The notes under the pieces were generated by a model. It was not told the DNA's origin. It did not search any database and saw nothing but the letters and a program-made list of their open reading frames with translations. Below are positions 1 through 5,287 of a DNA stretch of 5,746 bases, one piece after another (the stretch's first letter is position 1; each line of letters begins with the position of its first letter). The translations under genes were made by a program, and so were the position numbers. The stretch spans positions 1-5,746 of the forward strand of contig JAKJEU010000097.1 of the NCBI GenBank assembly GCA_022705265.1, read 5' to 3'. Source of the stretch: Pseudomonadota bacterium. GTDB taxonomy: Bacteria > Pseudomonadota > Alphaproteobacteria > JAKJEU01.

Positions 1-17
1 TTTCAAATGATTTGAAA
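1..17. repeat. Perfect inverted repeat at the window edge
   Basis: TTTCAAATGATTTGAAA has 8-base arms (1-8 and 10-17) around a single central G. It lies downstream of the 71-aa gene and has no T-run on either side, so it is not a typical terminator. The single-base centre suits a dimeric protein site better than an RNA hairpin, but it may be chance in AT-rich DNA. Confidence 0.35.
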
Positions 18-33
18 TTTGAACATATAACAG

Positions 34-48
34 AAGCATTTTATGCTT
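34..48 (-). terminator. Weak hairpin after the 71-aa gene
   Basis: AAGCAT (34-39) and ATGCTT (43-48) pair around a 3-base loop, starting 3 bases after the minus-strand stop codon. The stem is only 6 pairs with two G-C pairs and there is no following T-run, so termination would be inefficient. It is the only terminator-like structure near this gene. Confidence 0.2.
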
Positions 49-51
49 AAA

Positions 52-267
52 TTATACAGAAGCCTTCCAATAACGATTGTCAAGCAAAGCTTCAAGAGCA
101 ATGGTTATTGTTCTTTCATTTCCGCCTTGTTCAATTAATCTTACATGTGTTGGAAGATCATGGTATTCCAATATTTTTTCAACAACCCAAGCAGAAGAAA
201 GTCCCGAAGTCTTTCTAAAAGTTGCACCAATTTCAACGACATTTTTTTCTTTTGATCTAAAAAACAT
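52..267 (-). CDS. Small conserved protein of unknown function (71 aa)
   Basis: A complete 71-residue frame on the minus strand, from ATG (265-267) to TAA (52-54). I do not recognise a named family. The composition is protein-like: charged and hydrophobic residues alternate, with WVVEKI at residues 27-32, HVRLI at 41-45 and a conserved-looking C-terminal part (ERTITIALEALLD then RYWKA, 51-69). Alternating beta-type stretches with glycines suggest a small beta-barrel fold, but that is inference. There is no signal peptide, membrane segment or cysteine, so it should be cytoplasmic. Upstream on the minus strand are AAAGGA (280-285, rather far from the ATG) and a closer GAGTG, so ribosome binding is plausible. 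The gene diverges from the dipeptidase gene across 72 bases. Small proteins of this style occur as conserved hypotheticals in alphaproteobacteria, as I recall; this was not checked. The plus-strand frame across the same bases is a shadow. Confidence 0.75.
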   Translation of the reverse strand: MFFRSKEKNVVEIGATFRKTSGLSSAWVVEKILEYHDLPTHVRLIEQGGNERTITIALEALLDNRYWKASV

Positions 268-293
268 AATTTCACTCTATCCTTTTAAATTTA

Positions 294-321
294 ATGATAT
301 TACTCTACTATTAAATTACAA
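294..321 (-). promoter_or_regulatory. Possible promoter for the 71-aa gene
   Basis: Read on the minus strand, TTGTAA (316-321) and TATCAT (294-299) are separated by 16 bases. They match the sigma-70 boxes at 4 of 6 and 5 of 6 positions. A start near 287 would leave a leader of about 20 bases before the ATG. In such AT-rich DNA, boxes of this quality arise by chance, so this is a weak call. I could not pick out a convincing promoter for the divergent dipeptidase gene in the same 72-base gap. Confidence 0.25.
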
Positions 322-339
322 AAAATAAAAGAGGTTTTT

Positions 340-1056
340 ATGATAGAAGATTATGTAAAAGCAAAAGATTTTTTAAATTATCCAATTATTTGTGATGAAG
401 TTTATAAAAAACCAAGTCATGAATGTAATCAATTCGGGAAACTTTATCATGAAAATTCAGATATTTATGTGTATAAAGATTTAATGATTATAACCTTGAT
501 TGCAAGCTTATATGTTAACAAGTATTATGATTATAAACTTAAAATAAACGATTGTTTAAGAACCGTTGATGCCCAAGCAAAAATGGAATTGATTGCAATT
601 AAAAATAATTGGCCATCATCAATGGTTTCAAGACCTGGTGAAGGGCTTCACCCAAAAGGTTTGGCAATTGATGTGGAATTAATTGATGAAAACCATAAAT
701 TGCTGGATATGGGGTCAAAATTTGATGAATTTTCTTCTAATCCGGATGAATTTCATAATAAATCTCATCGTTTTTATGTGGGGTTATCTGAAAATCACAA
801 AAAGAATCGTAAAATTTTAGATGAGGCCTTCATTTATGCAGCAAAAAAATGCAAAGTGGAAATTAATTTTCTTGAAACAGAATGGTGGGATTTTCGTTAT
901 AAAAGCGACATTTTTAACCTTAAACCGTTATATGATAAAGAGCTTCCAAAAAACATGAGATTAATAAAAGAAAATCTTATTCTTGACGAAGTTATAATTA
1001 ATGATAAAATTGCAAAAGATTCAATTATTTATGTAAAAGACAATGCTTACCTTTAA
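340..1056 (+). CDS. ddpX: VanX/DdpX-family D-alanyl-D-alanine dipeptidase homologue with altered zinc-site motif
   Basis: A 238-residue protein of peptidase family M15D. These zinc enzymes split D-Ala-D-Ala, either for salvage of cell-wall peptides or, in VanX, for glycopeptide resistance. Family landmarks in order are: LRTVDAQ (73-79), where R74 matches the conserved Arg of VanX; SRPGEGLHPKGLAIDVEL (97-114), holding zinc ligands H104 and D111; DMGSKFDEF then SH (123-143), the MG-x-x-FD-x-F...SH block with a short insertion; and ETEWWDFRY (179-187), with catalytic Glu E181. In VanX and DdpX the last motif is E-x-x-H and the His is the third zinc ligand; here that position is D184 (GAT at 889-891). 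Activity is therefore uncertain. About 40 residues after this motif make it longer than VanX (about 200 residues). No signal peptide is visible, so it is probably cytoplasmic. AAAAGAGG lies just upstream of the ATG. Its last 14 bases overlap the hydrolase gene. Confidence 0.85.
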   Translation: MIEDYVKAKDFLNYPIICDEVYKKPSHECNQFGKLYHENSDIYVYKDLMIITLIASLYVNKYYDYKLKINDCLRTVDAQAKMELIAIKNNWPSSMVSRPGEGLHPKGLAIDVELIDENHKLLDMGSKFDEFSSNPDEFHNKSHRFYVGLSENHKKNRKILDEAFIYAAKKCKVEINFLETEWWDFRYKSDIFNLKPLYDKELPKNMRLIKENLILDEVIINDKIAKDSIIYVKDNAYL

Positions 1057-1759
1057 AATCTCTGAAAATACTACTGAAAAAAAGATTCGTTTAATATGGC
1101 TTCATGGTTGGGGGCTTGACCACAAAAGTTTGGTTCCAATTGCAAGCTATTTTGGTGAATTTGAAAATATCCTTGTCGATTTTAAAGGTTTTGGTGCTTC
1201 AAAAGAGCCTGAGACCGAGTATGGTGTACCTGATTATGCAAACGATGTTTTGAAGCTTATATCAAGCTTTAATGATGATATGGATACCTTTTTAATCGGT
1301 CATTCTTTTGGGGGAAGAGTCGCAATTGAAATTGCCGCAAATCACAAGGACAAAGTAAAAGGTATTATTCTTGTTGCTTCTGCTGGTTTGATGAAAAAAA
1401 GAAGCTTTTTATTTAAAATAAAGGCAAAAGTTATTAGGGCTATTTCAAAAATATTTCCTAATAAATTTAATCTTGGAAGTGCGGATTACCAAAAAACAAA
1501 GGGTGTTATGAGAAAAACCTTTGTAAAGGTTATCAACCACAACCAAGAAGAAATGGCAAAGCAAATTGATTGCAAAACTCTTTTGATATATGGCGAAGAT
1601 GATACCGAAACTCCAAAAGAATTTGGCGAAAGATTTAATAAATTAATTAAAAACAGCCGTCTTTTTATTATAAAAAAACAAGGTCATAATTCTGTTTTAA
1701 CTTCGGGAAGATATCAAGTCCAAAATATTATTGAAACTTTTTTTCAATCATATAATTGA
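1043..1759 (+). CDS. Alpha/beta-fold hydrolase
   Basis: A 238-residue cytoplasmic alpha/beta hydrolase. Visible landmarks are the oxyanion-hole segment LHGWG (20-24), the nucleophile elbow GHSFGG (86-91, Ser88), the acid loop GEDDTETP (184-191, most likely Asp187) and the catalytic His215 in QGHNS. The triad is complete. A cap region of about 50 residues (115-165) contains SAGLMKKR and GSADYQKTKGVMRKTFVKV. From memory, this style of hydrolase is common in gut bacteria beside Mur-ligase-like and D-Ala-D-Ala-ligase-like genes, which would fit its position behind a D-Ala-D-Ala dipeptidase. That link was not checked. BioH/MenH-like esterases share the general motifs, so the substrate is open. The ATG lies inside the dipeptidase gene (14-base overlap) with only a weak upstream AAAAGA, suggesting translational coupling. 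The 3' end overlaps the convergent TPR gene by 32 bases. Confidence 0.88.
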   Translation: MLTFKISENTTEKKIRLIWLHGWGLDHKSLVPIASYFGEFENILVDFKGFGASKEPETEYGVPDYANDVLKLISSFNDDMDTFLIGHSFGGRVAIEIAANHKDKVKGIILVASAGLMKKRSFLFKIKAKVIRAISKIFPNKFNLGSADYQKTKGVMRKTFVKVINHNQEEMAKQIDCKTLLIYGEDDTETPKEFGERFNKLIKNSRLFIIKKQGHNSVLTSGRYQVQNIIETFFQSYN

Positions 1760-3101
1760 TTTTATCAAACACTGATTCGATTGAAGTATTATCATCGATT
1801 TTTATAATTTTTGTGTTTGGATACCAAAGACAGCCGTCTTTTTTGTTATTTTCAACCAATCGCCAACCTGACATTTTTTTGGTTAAAATCCAAGTTTCTT
1901 TGTTCATTGAAGAAGCAATATGAGCAACCGAATTATCAAAACTTATAAGCAAATCAAGATGAGATATAACCGATGCCAGTTTATCATATTCATAAATAAA
2001 GTTTGATAAATCAGTTATATTTTTTGAACTTATTTCTTCGTGGTTAAGAGAAAAAAACGAATATTTATCACTGTCAAAAGCTTGTTTGTAAGCCATTTCA
2101 AAAGCTTGTTTTTTTTCAATTTCATTTATTGAACGAATACTTCCTTCGCCACCTTTTGAAAAACAAAAGCCAATTTTATTAACTTTACCATCAAAAAGAT
2201 ATTTTGTTTTTTCCATTTCTTTTACATTTGGTTTTATATGAAAAGTTGGAAGATTTTCAGAAGTGGTTTTAAGAAAGTAAGGAATCGATAAAATCATAAC
2301 TTGAAAATCGGCTGCTACATTATCTCTCATCTTTACAACTTTGACATTAGAAGGCATGTTGGTTTTCATAAGTTTGTAAAGATTTTCAAAACATCTGAAT
2401 ATTACTTGCTTGGATTTTTTTGAAATCTCAATCACAAATCGTGCAAACATTATTACATCTATTTCGCGTTCAGGATTTATTATTATTGTTTTATCGCAAA
2501 GGTCTTCACCATTCCAAAAAGGAATCTCTTTTACCATATTTTCAACGATTGATGAAAACTCTTTTTTACGCCACTCTAATTCTTTAAACCCTGTCAAAAA
2601 ATCTTTTTTACCCAAAGAAATTTGAGCATATGTATAATGAGCAAGGGCATTTGTTGTATCATCTCTTAAAACTTCTTTGACAAGCTTTAAAGCCTTATTT
2701 TCCTCGTTTAAATAACGATAGGAAATAGCAAGATTACATTTTGCAATTGATGAATTTTTATCAATTTCCAAAGCTTTCTCAGTTAATTTCATAGATTGTT
2801 TAAAATCACCCACCGCATTTTTAAGCAAAGCAAGACGGTTTAATGCAAGCACATTATTGCTGTTTATACTTAAACTTTTTGAAATAAGCATTGAAGCGTG
2901 ATTATAATTTTTGCTTAAAAAGTATAAAAAACCAAGGTCAGAAAAAATATCCGCAGACAAGGGTTCTTGTTTTAAGATATCTTCGGCGATTTTTGTTGCT
3001 TCACGAATTAATTTGGGGCGTAAATCGGAATTTTCCCGTTTTATATCGTCCATTAAATTTGAAAGTTTATTTTTTAATTTTGAAACTTCTTCATTCATCA
3101 T
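1728..3101 (-). CDS. TPR protein with GT9-like glycosyltransferase C-terminal domain
   Basis: A 457-residue protein in two parts. Residues about 48-165 hold three or more tetratricopeptide repeats (A-L-N-R-L-A-L-L, A-K-C-N-L-A-I-S-Y and A-H-Y-T-Y-A-Q mark repeat helices). A linker with FKELEWRKK (172-180) and PFWNGEDL (194-201) follows, typical of TPR proteins joined to a GT9/heptosyltransferase-like domain. That domain shows KIGFCFSKGGEGSIRSINEI (309-328), DLLISFDNSVAHIASSM (383-399) and a late GWRLVEN...WYP block (412-428), all characteristic of the family. The usual E-Q-G-x-G-D glycine loop is degraded here to PEREIDVIMFARF (210-222), so activity is not certain. Relatives are often tied to flagellin or surface glycan modification; that role is inferred. 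No signal peptide is visible. The start is ATG-ATG with no clear Shine-Dalgarno. A 24-base internal duplication encodes KQAF twice. Confidence 0.82.
   Translation of the reverse strand: MMNEEVSKLKNKLSNLMDDIKRENSDLRPKLIREATKIAEDILKQEPLSADIFSDLGFLYFLSKNYNHASMLISKSLSINSNNVLALNRLALLKNAVGDFKQSMKLTEKALEIDKNSSIAKCNLAISYRYLNEENKALKLVKEVLRDDTTNALAHYTYAQISLGKKDFLTGFKELEWRKKEFSSIVENMVKEIPFWNGEDLCDKTIIINPEREIDVIMFARFVIEISKKSKQVIFRCFENLYKLMKTNMPSNVKVVKMRDNVAADFQVMILSIPYFLKTTSENLPTFHIKPNVKEMEKTKYLFDGKVNKIGFCFSKGGEGSIRSINEIEKKQAFEMAYKQAFDSDKYSFFSLNHEEISSKNITDLSNFIYEYDKLASVISHLDLLISFDNSVAHIASSMNKETWILTKKMSGWRLVENNKKDGCLWYPNTKIIKIDDNTSIESVFDKINYMIEKKFQ
2074..2111. repeat. Short direct repeat inside the TPR-glycosyltransferase gene
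   Basis: TCAAAAGCTTGTTT occurs at 2074-2087 and again at 2098-2111, a period of 24 bases (8 codons). On the minus strand it encodes KQAF at residues 331-334 and 339-342. The period is in frame, so it looks like a small in-frame duplication within the coding sequence, or chance similarity of helix-forming sequence. Confidence 0.55.
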
Positions 3102-3109
3102 GATATAAA
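3080..3109 (+). promoter_or_regulatory. Possible promoter for nth
   Basis: TTGAAA (3080-3085) and TATAAA (3104-3109) are separated by 18 bases; each matches 5 of 6 consensus positions. A start near 3116 would give a leader of just over 20 bases containing AAGGAA (3125-3130), 8 bases before the nth ATG. The -35 box lies inside the 5' end of the divergent TPR gene. The 37-base gap is so AT-rich that other -10-like words exist, for example TATACT at 3110-3115. Confidence 0.35.
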
Positions 3110-3138
3110 TATACTATAAAATAAAAGGAACTACAAAC

Positions 3139-3768
3139 ATGAATGAATATATTAATGAAATTTTTTTAAAACTTCTTGAAAACAATCCAAATCCTGTATG
3201 CGAACTTGATTATGTTAATGATTATACCTTTTTGGTTGCGATTGTGTTGTCTGCTCAAACAACTGATAAAGGTGTTAACAAAGCGACTCAGTCTTTGTTT
3301 CAAAAGGTTGATAATCCATATGATATGATTGCTTTGGGTGAAGAGGGGTTAAAGCATTATATAAAAAGCATCGGGCTTTATAATAATAAAGCAAAATTTA
3401 TCATGAATTTAAGCAAAGATTTAATTGAAAAACATAATGGCAAAGTTCCCGTTGATTTTGAAAAATTAAACAAGCTTCAAGGCGTTGGAAGAAAAACAGC
3501 AAAAGTTTTTTTAAATTCCGCCTATGATTTTCCATTAATTGCTGTTGATACTCATGTGTTCAGAGTTTCTAATCGTTTGAAAATTGCCGAAGGTAAAAAT
3601 GTGGAAACGGTTGAAAAAAATCTTGAAAAAAATGTTCCATCAAAATACAAAACAAAAGCGGGGCATTTACTTGTGCTTCATGGTCGATATGTGTGTTTGG
3701 CTAAAAAACCAAAATGCGAGGAGTGTGTTTTAAAAGGAATATGCCCATCTTTGAATGATTTTGTTTGA
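3139..3768 (+). CDS. nth: Endonuclease III (DNA glycosylase/AP lyase)
   Basis: A 209-residue protein, close to the 211 of E. coli Nth, that removes oxidised pyrimidines and cuts abasic sites in base excision repair. Landmarks are LSAQTTDKGVNKAT (37-50), a family signature near the N-terminus; the helix-hairpin-helix LQGVGRKTAKVFLN (113-126) with catalytic Lys119; VDTHVFRVSNRL (136-147) with catalytic Asp137; and the 4Fe-4S loop Cys186-x6-Cys193-x2-Cys196-x5-Cys202 near the C-terminus. All key residues are present, so the enzyme should be active. The ATG is preceded by AAGGAA at a good distance (8 bases), which fixes the start. It is divergent from the TPR gene with 37 bases between them. The following gene on the same strand appears to have its own promoter, which begins over the nth stop codon, so nth may be transcribed alone. 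Confidence 0.97.
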   Translation: MNEYINEIFLKLLENNPNPVCELDYVNDYTFLVAIVLSAQTTDKGVNKATQSLFQKVDNPYDMIALGEEGLKHYIKSIGLYNNKAKFIMNLSKDLIEKHNGKVPVDFEKLNKLQGVGRKTAKVFLNSAYDFPLIAVDTHVFRVSNRLKIAEGKNVETVEKNLEKNVPSKYKTKAGHLLVLHGRYVCLAKKPKCEECVLKGICPSLNDFV

Positions 3769-3792
3769 TAAAGTTTTGATATTTCATATAAT
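3765..3792 (+). promoter_or_regulatory. Sigma-70-type promoter for the glycosyltransferase-like gene
   Basis: TTGATA (3765-3770, 5 of 6) and a perfect TATAAT (3787-3792) are separated by 16 bases. The -35 box overlaps the nth stop codon (TGA, 3766-3768). Initiation would fall near 3799, giving a leader of about 29 bases that carries AAGGGA (3814-3819), 8 bases before the ATG at 3828. This is the best promoter-like sequence I found in the window. Confidence 0.5.
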
Positions 3793-3801
3793 TAATAATT
3801 A

Positions 3802-3813
3802 AAAATCGATTTT
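3802..3813. other. 12-base palindrome in the leader of the glycosyltransferase-like gene
   Basis: AAAATCGATTTT is a perfect palindrome lying between the predicted transcription start (about 3799) and the Shine-Dalgarno AAGGGA. Its position would suit an operator, but AT-rich DNA produces such palindromes easily and I see no second copy upstream of another gene. Confidence 0.2.
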
Positions 3814-3827
3814 AAGGGATAATAAAA

Positions 3828-4586
3828 ATGTCAAAAAAAATAGCTTTGCAGTTGTTTGGTCATGCTCGTACTTTTAAAGATGCTTTTTCAAGCTTAAAAG
3901 AAAAGGTAATTGATGTAAATGTTAAAAAAGGCTATGAAGTTGATGTTTTTCTCCATATTTGGAGCGTTAATGATTACACAAACAATATTGATTTAAACGA
4001 TGAAGATATAAAATTTATCGAAGAAAATTACAAGCCTAAAAAATACAAAATCGAAGTTCAAACCGAAGGAAAAAGAATGCATTATTCGATTAATTCGGTA
4101 AATGAAATAAGGCTTGAATATCAAAAAGAAAACAATATTCAGTATGATTGGGTGATTTTTACAAGACCTGATATTTTGTTTCTTGCAAACCTTATTCCTG
4201 ATGATTTTGAAGCAGATTATATGAAAAAAGATGTGATTGAAAAAGGTCTTAAAAGCGACAATATCGCATTTTATGGGAATACTTTGTTTTTAAGAATGGG
4301 GATATCAGACCCAAGATATATAACCGAGGCTGATTTGGTTTGGTTTGCAAGGCCAAAGAATGTATTAATAACTCCATATGGTGATACTAAGGGGATTATT
4401 CCTGTTCCGATTAAATTTATTCATGAAACTCATTTTTTGATATTAAGGTTTGCTAAAAAAGTATCAAAAAGGCTTTTTGAAACTAAATTAAAATTGGCAA
4501 TTTTTAAATTTCTTCCATATTGCTTGGTTAAAAATAAAATTGAAAAATATGAAAAGAAATTAAGCCTTTACGAAAAACAAGTCTAA
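3828..4586 (+). CDS. Putative glycosyltransferase-like protein (GT-A-style, poorly described family)
   Basis: A 252-residue protein of a type found in surface polysaccharide loci. The N-terminus has a first beta strand then GHARTF (KKIALQLFGHARTF, 3-16), followed by DVFLHIW (39-45), and YDWVIFTRPDILF (106-118) contains an R-P-D motif resembling the acidic metal/nucleotide-sugar site of GT-A folds. ADLVWFARP (168-176) and HETHFLI (199-205) occupy places where relatives carry conserved acidic and aromatic residues. These patterns are recognised from memory of similar proteins in Campylobacter, marine bacteria and large viruses; no named family can be asserted. The C-terminal 45 residues are lysine-rich with one hydrophobic patch (LAIFKFLPYCLV, 223-234), which could touch the membrane. 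There is no signal peptide. A good Shine-Dalgarno (AAGGGA) sets the start. Donor and acceptor are unknown. The stop overlaps the convergent bpt stop by 4 bases. Confidence 0.7.
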   Translation: MSKKIALQLFGHARTFKDAFSSLKEKVIDVNVKKGYEVDVFLHIWSVNDYTNNIDLNDEDIKFIEENYKPKKYKIEVQTEGKRMHYSINSVNEIRLEYQKENNIQYDWVIFTRPDILFLANLIPDDFEADYMKKDVIEKGLKSDNIAFYGNTLFLRMGISDPRYITEADLVWFARPKNVLITPYGDTKGIIPVPIKFIHETHFLILRFAKKVSKRLFETKLKLAIFKFLPYCLVKNKIEKYEKKLSLYEKQV

Positions 4587-5284
4587 TCTTGTATTTCTTG
4601 CCAGTTATTTTTTATAAAAAGCTCATAAGGTTTGAAATTTGCCTTATATCCCATTTTTTTGGAATTTTTAACATAATATCCAAGATAAAAATGATTAAAT
4701 TCAAGCTTCTTGCTCCATTCAATCATTTTTAATATCATAAAAGTTCCAAGACTTTCTTTTGGATTTTTTGTATCATAAAAACTGTAAACGGCTGAAAGTC
4801 CAAGAGGAGTATTGTCAATTAACATACAACCTTTTAATTCGTCATTTTCACAAGCTCTAAATTCATAAAGATGGGTGTCAATCGGGCTTGTTTTTACCAT
4901 TTCACAAAATTCATTATATTTCATTAACCCCATTTCGCTTCCAATATGGCGGTTGTTTTCATAATTGATAAAAAGATTATAATGAGAGCTTGTTATATCA
5001 TTTGTAATTGTTACATATATTTTTTTATTAAGCCTATTATATATTTTTTGTTGTGTTCTGCTTGGTTTAAATTTAGAAACATTTACTCTTAATGACTTGC
5101 ATTCGTTACAATTTTCGCATTTTGGAATATAAATATAATTATGATCCCGTCTAAACCCGTTATAAAAAAGATTATATATTTGAAAACAATCACAATTATT
5201 GGTATCTGCAATGGTAAATAATTTTTTTACCGTTGCATTTTCTTTATAAGAACAATTTCCTTCTGATGTTACATAAAAGTCCAT
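4583..5284 (-). CDS. bpt: Aspartate/glutamate leucyltransferase (N-end rule, Bpt/ATE family)
   Basis: A 233-residue cytoplasmic aminoacyl-tRNA-protein transferase. Bpt moves Leu from Leu-tRNA to proteins with N-terminal Asp or Glu, marking them for ClpS/ClpAP degradation. The family pattern is clear: DFYVTSEGNCSY (2-13); GFRRDHNYIYIPKC (43-56), leading into a CxxCxxC cluster (Cys56, Cys59, Cys62) and LRVNVSKFKPSRTQQK (65-80); SAVYSFYD (164-171); ESLGTFMILKMIEW (177-190); and YLGYYVKNSKKMGYKANFKP (200-219). Length matches the usual 230-250 residues. Specificity for Leu rather than Arg is assumed from the bacterial branch. The ATG is chosen because the conserved FY-T segment follows at once; the Shine-Dalgarno is weak (an A-rich AAGAAAA). 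It begins 3 bases after the motB stop, so the two are very likely cotranscribed, although their functions are unrelated. It ends with a 4-base overlap against the convergent gene. Confidence 0.94.
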   Translation of the reverse strand: MDFYVTSEGNCSYKENATVKKLFTIADTNNCDCFQIYNLFYNGFRRDHNYIYIPKCENCNECKSLRVNVSKFKPSRTQQKIYNRLNKKIYVTITNDITSSHYNLFINYENNRHIGSEMGLMKYNEFCEMVKTSPIDTHLYEFRACENDELKGCMLIDNTPLGLSAVYSFYDTKNPKESLGTFMILKMIEWSKKLEFNHFYLGYYVKNSKKMGYKANFKPYELFIKNNWQEIQD

Positions 5285-5287
5285 TTT

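Noticed and set aside
77..328. Plus-strand frame of 83 codons across the left end
   Set aside because: It is antisense to the 71-aa gene, whose minus-strand protein is much more protein-like. The translation is rich in Ser/Phe/Leu with no motif and has no good ribosome site.
340..1056. Glycopeptide-resistance (vanX) cassette
   Set aside because: No vanH, vanA-type ligase or vanRS-like regulator is present and the neighbours are housekeeping genes; a salvage-type DdpX homologue is more likely.
1730..1748. ATTGAAA/TTTCAAT hairpin as a two-way terminator between the convergent genes
   Set aside because: The stem has a single G-C pair and lies in coding sequence of both genes; it is too weak to call a terminator.
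2410..2625. Plus-strand frame of 71 codons
   Set aside because: It lies wholly inside the minus-strand TPR-glycosyltransferase gene and encodes no recognisable motif.
2891..3108. Two overlapping plus-strand frames (70 and 65 codons)
   Set aside because: Both are shadows of the TPR repeats on the other strand, and both lack ribosome sites.
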